From Clostridiales bacterium Firm_14 (GTDB lineage Bacteria; Bacillota; Clostridia; Saccharofermentanales; Saccharofermentanaceae), in the NCBI GenBank assembly GCA_001604135.1, contig LVAT01000015.1, positions 19,093-83,092 on the forward strand: a stretch of 64,000 nucleotides of DNA, read 5' to 3'. The notes under the pieces were generated by a model, which saw only the letters and a program-made list of their open reading frames with translations, made no database searches and was not told the DNA's origin. Each line of letters opens with the position of its first letter. Positions within the stretch are counted from its first letter, which is position 1. Both the position numbers and the translations under genes were made by a program. Shown here piece by piece: positions 16,392 to 25,442 of the stretch.

Positions 16392-17574
16392 TTCAAAAGG
16401 AAGATTCGGAATACACGGTGGACAGTATATCCCCGAGACTCTGATGAATGCTGTAATCGAGCTTGAAGAGGCTTATAACCATTATAAGAACGATCCTGAG
16501 TTCAATAAGGAACTCACGGAGTTATTGAACGAATATGCAGGACGTCCGTCAAATCTCTACTATGCAGAGAAGATGACTAAAGACCTGGGCGGCGCGAAGA
16601 TCTACCTCAAGAGAGAAGATCTAAACCACACCGGTTCCCACAAGATCAACAACGTTTTGGGCCAGGCCCTGCTCGCAAAGAAGATGGGCAAGACAAGACT
16701 CATCGCAGAGACCGGCGCAGGCCAGCACGGTGTTGCAACAGCAACTGCCGCAGCACTTTTCGGTATGGAATGCGTTGTCTTCATGGGCAAGGTCGACTGC
16801 GAGAGACAGGCACTTAACGTATACAGAATGAAGCTCCTTGGAGCTGACGTTGTTCCGGTAACATCCGGTACTGCTACTCTTAAAGATGCTGTATCCGAGT
16901 GCATGCGTGAATGGACTACAAGAATCGACGATACTCATTACTGCTTAGGTTCCGTAATGGGTCCTCATCCTTTCCCGACTATCGTAAGAGATTTCCAGGC
17001 AGTAATCTCAAGAGAATCCAAGGCGCAGATGCTCGAAAAGGAAGGCCGCCTTCCTGATTACGTTCTCGCATGCTGCGGCGGCGGTTCAAATGCCATCGGA
17101 TCTTTCTACCATTACATCGAGAATAAGGAAGTTAACCTCATCGGCTGTGAAGCAGCAGGAAGAGGCATCGATACTTTTGAGACGGCTGCTACGATCAATA
17201 CGGGCAAGCTCGGTATCTTCCACGGCATGAAGTCTTACTTCTGCCAGGACGAATACGGCCAGATCGCACCTGTTTATTCGATCTCTGCAGGCCTTGATTA
17301 TCCGGGCATCGGCCCTGAGCATGCGATGCTCCACGATACCGGCAGGGCACAGTATGTTGCGGTTACGGACGATGAAGCAGTTAATGCTTTTGAGTACCTG
17401 TCCAGAATGGAAGGAATCATCCCGGCTATCGAGTCTGCACACGCGGTAGCTCATGCGATAAAGCTCGCTCCTACGCTCCCGAAGGATAAGATCATGGTTA
17501 TCACAATCTCCGGCAGAGGCGACAAGGACTGCGCTGCGATCGCACGTTACAGAGGGGAGAACATCAATGAGTAA
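16384..17574 (+). CDS. trpB: Tryptophan synthase beta chain
   Basis: This 396-residue PLP enzyme condenses indole and serine to tryptophan. The PLP lysine lies in HTGSHKINN at residue 87 if translation begins at ATG 16384, the same number as in the well-studied Salmonella enzyme, and a GGAGG ribosome site lies five bases before this ATG; an in-frame GTG at 16372 is less likely. Other marks are ETGAGQHG near residue 109 and the glycine loop [12 protein letters not shown] near 230 that binds the cofactor phosphate. It overlaps the trpF 3' end by 8 bp and the trpA start by 8 bp. It partners TrpA in the alpha2-beta2 complex. Confidence 0.97.
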   Translation: MPDSKGRFGIHGGQYIPETLMNAVIELEEAYNHYKNDPEFNKELTELLNEYAGRPSNLYYAEKMTKDLGGAKIYLKREDLNHTGSHKINNVLGQALLAKKMGKTRLIAETGAGQHGVATATAAALFGMECVVFMGKVDCERQALNVYRMKLLGADVVPVTSGTATLKDAVSECMREWTTRIDDTHYCLGSVMGPHPFPTIVRDFQAVISRESKAQMLEKEGRLPDYVLACCGGGSNAIGSFYHYIENKEVNLIGCEAAGRGIDTFETAATINTGKLGIFHGMKSYFCQDEYGQIAPVYSISAGLDYPGIGPEHAMLHDTGRAQYVAVTDDEAVNAFEYLSRMEGIIPAIESAHAVAHAIKLAPTLPKDKIMVITISGRGDKDCAAIARYRGENINE

Positions 17575-18343
17575 TATAGCTAAAGCATTTGAGAACGGCA
17601 AAGCGTTCATTCCTTTTATCACATGTGGTGATCCTGACCTTGAGACGACTGCAAAGTGCGTTGTCGAGATGCAGAAGGCCGGCGCTTCCCTGGTCGAACT
17701 AGGTATCCCTTTCTCCGATCCTACGGCTGAGGGTCCGGTCATTATGGAGGCAAGCCTTCGCGCATTGGAAGCAGGCTGCACCACGGATAAGGTTTTCGAG
17801 ATGGTAAGAAAGCTCAGGACAGAACTGGGCGTAACGATCCCCATGGTATTCATGACATACGCAAACGTCGTATTCTCATACGGAATCGAGCGTTTCTGCC
17901 AGAAGTCATCTGAGGTCGGAATCGACGGTTTCATCCTGCCTGACGTGCCTTATGAAGAGAAAGCTGAGTTTGATTCTGTCTGCAAGCAGTACGGCATCGA
18001 CCTGATCTCCCTCATCGCGCCCACATCCCACGAGCGCATCTCCATGATCGCGAAAGAGGCTTCAGGCTTCATCTACATCGTATCGAGCCTTGGCGTCACG
18101 GGCGTCAGGAGCAACATCACGACAGACATCCCGTCACTCTGCGCTGCGGTTAAGTCTTCAACCGATGTGCCGTGCGCGATCGGCTTTGGAATCTCGACTC
18201 CCGAGCAGGCTGCTAATATGTCCAAGAGCGCAGACGGCGTTATCGTAGGCTCTGCGATCGTAAAGATCGTCGCTCAGTACGGAAAAGATGCTCCGGAGCA
18301 GGTAGGGGCATATGTAAAGTCGATGGTCGACGCTATTAAGTAA
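17567..18343 (+). CDS. trpA: Tryptophan synthase alpha chain
   Basis: This 258-residue TIM barrel cleaves indole-3-glycerol phosphate and channels indole to TrpB. The catalytic glutamate is Glu44 in ELGIPFSDP, and the second acidic residue is Glu55 in AEGP, where enterobacterial enzymes have Asp; Glu at this place is common in Firmicutes. The phosphate-binding GFGIS motif is near residue 206. It overlaps the trpB end by 8 bp and is the last gene of the operon, followed by a strong terminator. Confidence 0.97.
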   Translation: MSNIAKAFENGKAFIPFITCGDPDLETTAKCVVEMQKAGASLVELGIPFSDPTAEGPVIMEASLRALEAGCTTDKVFEMVRKLRTELGVTIPMVFMTYANVVFSYGIERFCQKSSEVGIDGFILPDVPYEEKAEFDSVCKQYGIDLISLIAPTSHERISMIAKEASGFIYIVSSLGVTGVRSNITTDIPSLCAAVKSSTDVPCAIGFGISTPEQAANMSKSADGVIVGSAIVKIVAQYGKDAPEQVGAYVKSMVDAIK

Positions 18344-18379
18344 TTTCAAGCGCTAAATACACGAATTAACTGATAAAAG

Positions 18380-18412
18380 CAGGAGGACAGGGCTGTCCTC
18401 CTGTTGTTTTTT
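18380..18412 (+). terminator. Terminator of the trp operon
   Basis: CAGGAGGACA at 18380-18389 pairs with TGTCCTCCTG at 18394-18403, followed by TTGTTTTTT. Confidence 0.92.
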
Positions 18413-18485
18413 GCGTTTACCCAGTCTGTGACCTGTTCGGTGATGGTGTAAGATAGTACCATCCCATCGTAAGGAGGTGCAGGAA

Positions 18486-19049
18486 ATGGACCAGATAAAG
18501 ATCGGAGCTTTGCTTAAGGACTTAAGGAAAGAACGCAATCTTACTCAGGAACAGATCGCCGACAAGTTCGGTGTATCTCAAAGATCTGTATCGCGATGGG
18601 AAAACGGTAACACGATGCCCGACATCAGTATTCTGATCGAGCTTGCCGACTTCTATGACGTTGACCTTCGCGAGATATTAAAAGGCGAAAGGAAGGCTGT
18701 CAACATGAATGAGGACATGAAAGAAACACTGGAAATGGTGGCCGATTACAACAAAGAAGAGAAGAAAAGAATTGCAAAATCCCTTCTGGGTAAGATCTGC
18801 GTGTGCGCAGCGGCATTCCTGATGCTGGCTGCAATTATTCTCTTCAATCTCGGCAGCAACCTGTGGTGGCGTAGAGCTGCTGAACTTTGTTTTACATTGG
18901 GCATCACCTATGAGGTGTGCAATTTCTTCGAATTCCTTCAGCTGACCGGAAAGATCAGCAAGAAATCGGAAGGCAAAGTGATCGCTGTTATCATTGTTGT
19001 ATTTATCTCTCTGGAACTGGCAGTTGCTCTGGTGGATCACTTCATCTGA
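18486..19049 (+). CDS. XRE-family regulator with C-terminal membrane spans
   Basis: The first 65 residues of this 187-residue protein are a helix-turn-helix domain of the Cro/C1 type (LTQEQIADKFGVSQRSVSRWENG...MPDISILIELADFYDVDLREIL). After a charged segment (about 70-98) come three hydrophobic stretches near 100-120, 125-145 and 163-185, so the protein is probably tethered to the membrane with the DNA-binding domain inside. ATG 18486 has the perfect ribosome site AAGGAGGT seven bases upstream; GTG 18477 overlaps that site and is unlikely. It is a single gene with its own terminator. Target genes are unknown. Confidence 0.85.
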   Translation: MDQIKIGALLKDLRKERNLTQEQIADKFGVSQRSVSRWENGNTMPDISILIELADFYDVDLREILKGERKAVNMNEDMKETLEMVADYNKEEKKRIAKSLLGKICVCAAAFLMLAAIILFNLGSNLWWRRAAELCFTLGITYEVCNFFEFLQLTGKISKKSEGKVIAVIIVVFISLELAVALVDHFI

Positions 19050-19080
19050 TTTTCATATAGAACAGTTTCTGTGACTTTTA

Positions 19081-19109
19081 AGGGCGCCTCAGGATTGGGG
19101 CGCTCTTTT
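19081..19109 (+). terminator. Intrinsic terminator of the XRE gene
   Basis: AGGGCGCC at 19081-19088 pairs with GGCGCTCT at 19099-19106 (one G-U pair), followed by TTT. It is moderate in strength. Confidence 0.65.
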
Positions 19110-19135
19110 ATATGGTGTCGAAAAACTCCCGGCGG

Positions 19136-19290
19136 AATGGACGGCGCTGCCGTCTGTTTTGCCGTTGGTTTGGGCCTAAAAGGCCGTTTTGAACGGTTAA
19201 ATGAACGGCGTTGCCGCTGGGTTTGCCGTTGGTTTGGGGTAAAAAGAGCGTTTTGAACGGCTGAATGAACGGCGCCGCCGTTGGTTTTGC
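19136..19290. repeat. 64-bp direct tandem repeat, two full copies and a partial third
   Basis: Units begin at AATGGACGGCG (19136), AATGAACGGCG (19200) and AATGAACGGCG (19264), exactly 64 bp apart. Each full unit has the order ACGGCG, GCCG, TTTGCCGTTGGTTTGG, a short variable part and CGTTTTGAACGG; the third breaks off after about 27 bp. CCGTT-TTG-AACGG inside the unit is self-complementary, so each unit can form a hairpin. The array fills most of the 404-bp gap between the XRE gene and the NifU-like gene. No coding potential is evident. Function is unknown; it may be a slipped duplication or a regulatory or structural RNA element. Confidence 0.8.
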
Positions 19291-19361
19291 CTGATTTTTG
19301 AGGAGTTTTTTTATCGTTTCCTGCAATTATGAAATTTGCCTTTGAGAGTTTCGCCTTTTGA

Positions 19362-19390
19362 TTGAAATGCCCCCCTTATTTTTATATAAT
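19362..19390 (+). promoter_or_regulatory. Strong promoter of the NifU-like/GGGtGRT operon
   Basis: TTGAAA at 19362-19367 and TATAAT at 19385-19390 are 17 bp apart, close to the sigma-A consensus. They are about 64 bp before ATG 19454. Confidence 0.82.
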
Positions 19391-19453
19391 AACAACTCGG
19401 AAACTTTATTTCATTCCACCAACAAATTCCTTGAAAGGAAAGGAGAAATAGAC

Positions 19454-20146
19454 ATGATTTATTCGACAGAAGTCAAGAACATGTGCTCTGTTCATCAGGG
19501 TGTTCATCACGGTGCTGCACCGATCCCTGAGGAAGCAAAGTGGGTTAGCGCAAAGGATGTTAAGGACATCTCCGGTTACACACACGGTATCGGCTGGTGC
19601 GCTCCTCAGCAGGGTGCTTGCAAGCTGTCCCTCAACGTTAAGGACGGTATCATCCAGGAGGCATTGGTTGAGACAATCGGCTGCTCCGGTATGACACACT
19701 CCGCTGCCATGGCATCTGAGATCCTTCCCGGACTTACAGTTCTCGAAGCTCTCAACACAGACCTTGTTTGCGACGCAATCAACACAGCAATGAGAGAGCT
19801 CTTCCTCCAGATCGTTTATGGTAGAACACAGAGTGCTTTCTCTGAGGACGGACTCCAGATCGGTGCCGGCCTCGAAGACCTCGGTAAGGGCGCTCGTTCA
19901 ATGGTTGGTACAACATACGGTACACTCGCTAAGGGTCCCCGTTACCTCGAACTCACAGACGGTTACATCACAGACCTCGCAATCGACGAGAACGACGAGA
20001 TCATCGGCTACAAGTTCGTTAACTTCGGTAAGATGATGGACTTCATCAAGAAGGGCGACGAGCCTGCTGAAGCACTCAAGAAGGCTTCCGGTAAGTATGG
20101 ACGTGTTGACGATGCTGTTAAGTTCATCGACCCGCGTAAGGAATAA
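19454..20146 (+). CDS. NifU/IscU-like iron-sulfur cluster scaffold protein
   Basis: The 230-residue protein resembles the iron-sulfur assembly scaffold family in an ETIGCSGMTHSAAMASEIL stretch near residues 75-93, comparable to the GCGA...SS segment of IscU/NifU, and has other cysteines (near residues 11, 50, 57 and 98). It is longer than IscU, with an N-terminal extension and a C-terminal part after residue 130 of unknown role. The true start is ATG 19454 behind AAAGGAGAA; an open frame extends further upstream but lacks a ribosome site. Codon choice is strongly biased to a few codons, as in highly expressed genes. It is followed after 13 bp by the GGGtGRT gene. No cysteine desulfurase is nearby. 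Confidence 0.8.
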   Translation: MIYSTEVKNMCSVHQGVHHGAAPIPEEAKWVSAKDVKDISGYTHGIGWCAPQQGACKLSLNVKDGIIQEALVETIGCSGMTHSAAMASEILPGLTVLEALNTDLVCDAINTAMRELFLQIVYGRTQSAFSEDGLQIGAGLEDLGKGARSMVGTTYGTLAKGPRYLELTDGYITDLAIDENDEIIGYKFVNFGKMMDFIKKGDEPAEALKKASGKYGRVDDAVKFIDPRKE

Positions 20147-20159
20147 GGAGGAATGACAA

Positions 20160-21182
20160 ATGGCAGAGTTATTTGAATCATACGAGAGAAGATTACCCCA
20201 GATCAACGCTAAGCTCGCTGAGTACGGTATTGCTTCCATTGAAGAAGCTGAGAAGATCACAAAGGACGCAGGCCTTGATGTTTATCACCTCATCGAAGGC
20301 ATTCAGCCTATCTGCTTCGAGAACGCTAAGTGGGCTTACACAGTAGGCGCTGCTATCGCAATAAAGAAGAACTGCAGAAGAGCTGCTGACGCTGCTGCTG
20401 CAATCGGTGAAGGCCTCCAGGCTTTCTGCATCCCCGGTTCTGTTGCTGACAGACGTAAGGTAGGTCTTGGCCACGGTAACCTCGGTAAGATGCTCCTCGA
20501 AGAGGACACAGAGTGCTTCGCGTTCCTCGCAGGTCACGAGTCATTCGCAGCTGCAGAGGGCGCTATCGGTATCGCTGAGAAGGCTAACAGAGTTCGTCAG
20601 AAGCCTCTTAGAGTTATCCTTGACGGTCTTGGAAAGGACGCTGCAAAGATCATCTCCAGAATCAACGGCTTCACATATGTTGAGACAGAGTATGACTACA
20701 AGACAGGCGAGCTCAAGGAGCTCTCCAGAACATGCTACTCCAAGAATCCTGATTCTCCGAGAGCTAAGGTTAACTGCTATGGTGCAGATGACGTTCAGGA
20801 AGGCGTAGCTATCCTCTGGAAAGAGAACGTTGACGTTTCCATCACAGGTAACTCAACAAATCCTACAAGATTCCAGCACCCTGTTGCAGGTACTTACAAG
20901 AAGGAGCGCCTCGAGGCAGGCAAGAAGTACTTCTCTGTTGCTTCCGGCGGTGGTACAGGCCGTACACTTCACCCTGATAACATGGCTGCAGGTCCTGCTT
21001 CCTATGGTATGACAGATACTATGGGCCGTATGCACTCTGACGCTCAGTTCGCAGGTTCTTCTTCCGTTCCTGCTCACGTTGAGATGATGGGCTTGATCGG
21101 CGCTGGTAACAACCCGATGGTTGGTATGACTGTTTCCACAGCAGTATCCGTTGAGGAAGCTGCTAAGGCAGGCAAGTTCTGA
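20160..21182 (+). CDS. GGGtGRT protein (conserved family of unknown function)
   Basis: This 340-residue protein carries the naming motif SGGGTGRTLHPDNMAAG at about residues 262-278 and a conserved end, HVEMMGLIGAGNNPMVGMTVSTAV. The family is known from anaerobes next to NifU-like proteins, but its reaction is not established as far as I know. The interior has a GHGNLGKMLLEEDTECFAFLAGHESFAAAEGAIGI stretch that could be a ligand-binding region. It shares the promoter, strong ribosome site (AAGGAGGAATG) and biased codon choice of the scaffold gene, so the two are probably made in large amounts together. A role in metal-cluster or sulfur handling is inference from that pairing. Confidence 0.85.
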   Translation: MAELFESYERRLPQINAKLAEYGIASIEEAEKITKDAGLDVYHLIEGIQPICFENAKWAYTVGAAIAIKKNCRRAADAAAAIGEGLQAFCIPGSVADRRKVGLGHGNLGKMLLEEDTECFAFLAGHESFAAAEGAIGIAEKANRVRQKPLRVILDGLGKDAAKIISRINGFTYVETEYDYKTGELKELSRTCYSKNPDSPRAKVNCYGADDVQEGVAILWKENVDVSITGNSTNPTRFQHPVAGTYKKERLEAGKKYFSVASGGGTGRTLHPDNMAAGPASYGMTDTMGRMHSDAQFAGSSSVPAHVEMMGLIGAGNNPMVGMTVSTAVSVEEAAKAGKF

Positions 21183-21211
21183 TAGAACGAGTAAATAATT
21201 ATTAGATATTG

Positions 21212-21241
21212 CCCCCGGATCAACCTCCGGGGGCTTTTTAT
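21212..21241 (+). terminator. Terminator of the GGGtGRT operon
   Basis: GCCCCCGGA at 21212-21220 pairs with TCCGGGGGC at 21227-21235, followed by TTTTTA. Confidence 0.93.
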
Positions 21242-21302
21242 TCCGGTGCCGTCAAATGTCAGAATGACTTTTTAAGAGGGCTTATTTTATTGCTTTTGCG
21301 GT

Positions 21303-21331
21303 TTGAGGCGGCAAATTACCAGTGCTATTAT
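21303..21331 (+). promoter_or_regulatory. Promoter of the NhaC-family gene
   Basis: TTGAGG (21303-21308) and TATTAT (21326-21331) are 17 bp apart, with an extended TGC before the -10. Confidence 0.6.
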
Positions 21332-21359
21332 GAACTTATCCTATTCCTGGAGGTTTGTT

Positions 21360-22973
21360 ATGGACACACTGGTAACTTCTGAACTATTGAAGCTGGCCTT
21401 AATGGCGCTGTTACCTGCGCTTGTGGCTATCGTGCTGGCACTCATTACCAAAGAAGTGTACAGCTCATTGTTTATCGGTATCGTCGTCGGAGGATTGCTC
21501 TTTGCTAAAGGCAGTCCGGTCGGTGCGTTGGAGCACATTTTCAATGACGGCATCATTGCATCGCTATCTGACTCTTATAATGTCGGAATTCTCGTCTTCC
21601 TTGTCTTCCTTGGAATAATCGTTGCCCTGATGAACAAGGCGGGAGGTTCTGCGGCTTTCGGTAACTGGGCTTCGGAGCATGTCCATTCGAGAGTCGGCTC
21701 ACAGCTTGCCACCATCGGATTGGGCGTATTGATCTTCATCGATGACTATTTCAACTGCCTTACTGTAGGCTCTGTCATGAGACCTGTTACAGACAGACAG
21801 AAGATCTCAAGAGCAAAGCTCGCATACCTTATCGATGCTACAGCAGCTCCGGTCTGCATCATTGCTCCTATCTCTTCATGGGCTGCAGCTGTTTCCGGAT
21901 TCGCTCCCGAAGGCACGAACGGACTCATGCTCTTTATCCGCGCAATTCCTTATAACTACTATGCAATCCTTACTATCGTCATGATGGTCACGATGGCTCT
22001 GCTTAAGATCGAGTATGGCCCCATGGCGCGCCATGAGGCAAATGCCAAGAAGGGTGACCTTTTTACTGTTGAACCTCCTGTTAAGACAGCGGAAGAAAAG
22101 GTAAGCACAAAGGGTAAGGTCATTGACCTCGTTCTTCCTGTTGTTATTCTCATTTTCTGCTGTGTTATCGGAATGCTCTACACGGGCGGATTCTTCGGTG
22201 ATGAGCTCGAGGGCGGTTTCTTCGCAAAGTTCGTCGAAGCTTTTGCAAACAGTGATGCTTCCGTTGGTCTTGCTTACGGTTCCTTCGGCGGTATCGTGTT
22301 TACGGTTATCTTCTATATGTGCAGAAGGATCCTCAAGTTCAAGGAATGCATGTCCAGCATCGAGGAAGGCTTCAAGGCCATGGTTCCTCCGATCCTTATC
22401 CTTACGCTCGCTTGGTCTCTGAAGGCTATGACAGACTCTTTGGGCGCTGCTGAATATGTCGCTGAGATCGTTGACAGATCGAAGGGTTCATTCATCGGAA
22501 TCATGCCTGCGATCATCTTCCTTATCGCATGCGGATTGTCTTTCGCTACAGGCACTTCCTGGGGTACATTCGGTATCCTTATCCCGATCACATTGAGAGC
22601 TTTCTCTCTTACTGATTCCGATCCCAGAACAGCTACGCTTGCCGTTATCTGCGTATCTGCATGCATGGCGGGTGCCGTATGCGGCGACCATTGCTCACCG
22701 ATCTCTGATACAACGATCATGAGTTCTGCAGGTGCTCAGTGCAACCACATTGCACATGTATCCACGCAGCTGCCTTATGCGCTTACAGCAGCAGGCTTAT
22801 CATTCCTGACATTCCTTATTGCCGGATTTGCGCTCAATGCAGCAGTATCTCTGATTTTCGGAATTGTTATGATGATCGGTATGATCTTCTTCCTCAGATG
22901 GGTTCTGAAGGTTCCTGCGTCAACTGATTCTGATTCTTCGCAGCAAGAGACTCCGAAATCTGCGAAAGAATGA
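21360..22973 (+). CDS. Na+/H+ antiporter NhaC family protein
   Basis: This is a 537-residue membrane protein with about 12 hydrophobic spans and the NhaC-type layout. Recognisable blocks are FIDDYFNCLTVGSVMRPVTDR near residues 125-145, APISSWAAAVSGFAPEG near 167, TGTSWGTFGILIPIT near 395 and CGDHCSPISDTTIMSSAGAQCNH near 440. Family members exchange Na+ for protons or carry malate/lactate or amines, so the substrate is not certain. The start at ATG 21360 follows a TGGAGG ribosome site seven bases upstream. Its last 80 bp overlap the 3' end of the convergent EamA gene. The C-terminal 18 residues are Ser/Glu-rich. Confidence 0.9.
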   Translation: MDTLVTSELLKLALMALLPALVAIVLALITKEVYSSLFIGIVVGGLLFAKGSPVGALEHIFNDGIIASLSDSYNVGILVFLVFLGIIVALMNKAGGSAAFGNWASEHVHSRVGSQLATIGLGVLIFIDDYFNCLTVGSVMRPVTDRQKISRAKLAYLIDATAAPVCIIAPISSWAAAVSGFAPEGTNGLMLFIRAIPYNYYAILTIVMMVTMALLKIEYGPMARHEANAKKGDLFTVEPPVKTAEEKVSTKGKVIDLVLPVVILIFCCVIGMLYTGGFFGDELEGGFFAKFVEAFANSDASVGLAYGSFGGIVFTVIFYMCRRILKFKECMSSIEEGFKAMVPPILILTLAWSLKAMTDSLGAAEYVAEIVDRSKGSFIGIMPAIIFLIACGLSFATGTSWGTFGILIPITLRAFSLTDSDPRTATLAVICVSACMAGAVCGDHCSPISDTTIMSSAGAQCNHIAHVSTQLPYALTAAGLSFLTFLIAGFALNAAVSLIFGIVMMIGMIFFLRWVLKVPASTDSDSSQQETPKSAKE

Positions 22974-23814
22974 TCGCGCCAAACATTATAAGGCACCCTG
23001 CCAGCTCTCTGGGCAGCATGTTTTCGTGAAGTACGATCGCAGCAGTGATGACTGCGAAAACCGACTCGAGACACATTAACAGAGAGGCAACAACGGGACT
23101 TGCTTTTTTCTGTCCCAATATCTGAAAAGTATATGCAATGCCGCAGCTCATTATTCCCGAATAAAGAAGGGAAGGGGCTGCGGTTTTTATATCTGCGATT
23201 ACAGGGTGCTCGAAAATGAACATCGCGATGAGAGATACTATTGCGGCAACGAAGAACTGCATGAAGGAAAGCTGTACGCCGCTTATATCTTTTTCCGTAA
23301 ACTTGTCGATGAGTATGATCTGTACGGCGTAGAAGACAGCACAGATGAGCGCTAAGATGTCACCCGTGTTGATGTCCGTGAGATCTTCAGGATTAATGCA
23401 GAGCAGGAAAAGACCGATAAGCCCGATGAAGATCGAGATCCATGTGAGTGCCGCTATCTTCTTCTTAAGGAAGATGACAGAAATAAGCGGTACGAAGAAC
23501 ATATAAAAAGCTGTGATGAATGCGATCTTTCCTGATGTCGAATAGTAGAAAGCGAACTGCTGGAAGTTCTGAGCGAACGAGAAGACGATGCCCAGGATCA
23601 GGCCTTTCTTAAGCGTCGAGCCGCGCAAATCGAATCCTTTGTTGATTATGAGCGTGAATGGCAAAAGAAAGAGTACACCGAGTGTTGTTCTTATGCCCGT
23701 GAAAGTAAATGCGTCGATGCTCTGCATGCCGATCGACTGGGCAACGAAAGATGATCCCCAGATGATGGCTGTAATGAGAAGTAATATGACTCCCTGTGGC
23801 TTGGTGCGGCGCAT
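22894..23814 (-). CDS. EamA/DMT-superfamily transporter
   Basis: This 306-residue protein has ten hydrophobic spans arranged as two EamA repeats (about residues 8-140 and 150-285), typical for the drug/metabolite transporter superfamily. The opening PQGVILLLITAIIWGSSFVAQSIGM is a standard EamA start, and a CLESVFAVI motif near 245 marks the second repeat. Members export amino acids, nucleotides or other metabolites; the substrate cannot be read from sequence. The ribosome site AAGGAAAGG precedes the start at 23814. Its last ~25 codons overlap the NhaC-family coding end on the other strand. Confidence 0.9.
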   Translation of the reverse strand: MRRTKPQGVILLLITAIIWGSSFVAQSIGMQSIDAFTFTGIRTTLGVLFLLPFTLIINKGFDLRGSTLKKGLILGIVFSFAQNFQQFAFYYSTSGKIAFITAFYMFFVPLISVIFLKKKIAALTWISIFIGLIGLFLLCINPEDLTDINTGDILALICAVFYAVQIILIDKFTEKDISGVQLSFMQFFVAAIVSLIAMFIFEHPVIADIKTAAPSLLYSGIMSCGIAYTFQILGQKKASPVVASLLMCLESVFAVITAAIVLHENMLPRELAGCLIMFGAIILSQISESLAAKNQNQLTQEPSEPI

Positions 23815-23886
23815 TGATATTCCTTTCCTTAAGCAAAAGAAATATATATTAAAGGAATAGGTTTTGCAAGGAGGAACAATGCGGAA

Positions 23887-25392
23887 TTATCTTAAGATGA
23901 AATCGCTTATGGAGTTTTCGCCCCAGCTGATATACTGGTATCTGGTCCAGTCGTTCATGGTGTAGAACTCGGCCGAATCATTAAAGCCCCACCAGTTGTG
24001 TTCAGAAGTAAGCACTCCTTTGCTGTTGTCAGGAAGATGGACTTCTTCGGGAATAAAGAACGCACCTGACAGTAGCAGCGCGAGGACCAGTAATGTTAAC
24101 GGGATTATGCGTTTCTCACTGCGTTCAAGAACGCTGATAAGCTGCTTGATGAGAAGCACACAGAAGCAAAGCAGTGCGGGCATGCTTCCTCTGGTGCAGA
24201 GGTCATTAAAGCGTCCTACTTCAATAAACGGGAAAATAAACAGGCATATTGAGGCCGCCCAGAGAAGAGGATCCTTTTTGTTCGATTTGAAAAGGAAAAC
24301 TATCCATAAACCCCATGAGAGTTCCTGCAATAACAGCACTAACGGGAATTTGCCGTAATCAATTAAGCTTAATCCTATTCTGGCGCTTTCAGGCTTGGGC
24401 TGCATTATGTTTCCGGCAAGATAAAGAAGGAACAGTACGGCTGATATGACACCTGCCAGATTCTCGATGCTGAGGATCCTCTTAAGAGAACTCTTGAAGC
24501 TCTTATCCTTGATCAGATCCATAACGAAGAGGATAAGCATGAGTTCCACCGCTCCGATGAAAGAGAACGCAGAAAATGCCATAAGAGGTGATACTATGAA
24601 TGCCCATTTGTCGTATCTTTTGCGCATCCTGAACAGGAGTGCGATCACGATCAGTGAAGGCACAAACTGCGGATAGACGTAACGTAAAGAAGTAAGATTC
24701 GATGAGAATGATACGTTTATGCTGTCGCTGATCCAGTGAATGGCAGGAATCGGCTGGTCAGGGTAAAGGTATATGCATAAGAACTGCATGACCGCATTGA
24801 AAGGCGCAAACAGCATGATCACGAGGAAAATGTAAAGCAGATATACAGGCTTATCCTTTCCCTTGATGCCTGTAATGCTCTTATACAGGATCAGGATCGC
24901 GAGATATATTCCGATTGCGTGCCAGATAACAGAGAAGACGGATGCAGCTTCAAAGCTTGAACCCAGCTTTCCGACTAAGGCAGGAATTATATAACCTGCG
25001 ATGTAGTAGCACAGAACGCCTTTGTTTCCTGATGCATCGACACGGACCGGCCAGGGTTTGTCGATAAGATCCTTTAAGATGAAATTATGCTTGGTGGCAT
25101 CATAAGGCTGCTCTGTAAATCCGCCGAGGCCGAGAAAATATGACAGCAGCAGAATAAGGACAATACAGATCACCGAACAGATTACAAATGAAGACGAGAT
25201 TTTTATTCTCGAACTGCCTTCGGCAGAGCCTTTATCAAAAAGGACTTTGCATAAAGCTGCCAAAGTTAAGATCACAACGGGGATGGCGATCCATAATTTG
25301 ATCCATGAGAGCATGAATACGATGATCGGGATAAAAAGATATCCTAAAGCGATCGTCTCTAATACAAATGTCGGCTTATCTGTCTTCAGCAT
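23887..25392 (-). CDS. Polytopic membrane protein, GT-C-glycosyltransferase-like, unknown function
   Basis: The protein has 501 residues with about 12 hydrophobic spans. After the first three spans a loop near residues 88-125 holds YDATKHNFILKDLIDKPWPV, the kind of Asp/Lys/His plus WP pattern found in clostridial membrane proteins thought to be GT-C glycosyltransferases or polymer enzymes. A second loop near 205-240 follows a YLYPDQPIPAIHW stretch. No catalytic motif is certain. The gene is alone on the minus strand between the EamA gene and the copper operon. The call is by general appearance only. Confidence 0.6.
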   Translation of the reverse strand: MLKTDKPTFVLETIALGYLFIPIIVFMLSWIKLWIAIPVVILTLAALCKVLFDKGSAEGSSRIKISSSFVICSVICIVLILLLSYFLGLGGFTEQPYDATKHNFILKDLIDKPWPVRVDASGNKGVLCYYIAGYIIPALVGKLGSSFEAASVFSVIWHAIGIYLAILILYKSITGIKGKDKPVYLLYIFLVIMLFAPFNAVMQFLCIYLYPDQPIPAIHWISDSINVSFSSNLTSLRYVYPQFVPSLIVIALLFRMRKRYDKWAFIVSPLMAFSAFSFIGAVELMLILFVMDLIKDKSFKSSLKRILSIENLAGVISAVLFLLYLAGNIMQPKPESARIGLSLIDYGKFPLVLLLQELSWGLWIVFLFKSNKKDPLLWAASICLFIFPFIEVGRFNDLCTRGSMPALLCFCVLLIKQLISVLERSEKRIIPLTLLVLALLLSGAFFIPEEVHLPDNSKGVLTSEHNWWGFNDSAEFYTMNDWTRYQYISWGENSISDFILR

Positions 25393-25442
25393 AAGTTAAT
25401 TATAGCATGAGAGCAGGCCCCGACAGAGCAGGAATTACGACT

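Noticed and set aside
19136..19290. 64-bp repeats considered as a CRISPR array
   Set aside because: Units are direct tandem copies without unique spacers, the number is under three, and no cas genes are near.
19358..19453. Upstream extension of the NifU-like gene
   Set aside because: It contains the promoter and the ribosome site of ATG 19454, so it cannot be coding.
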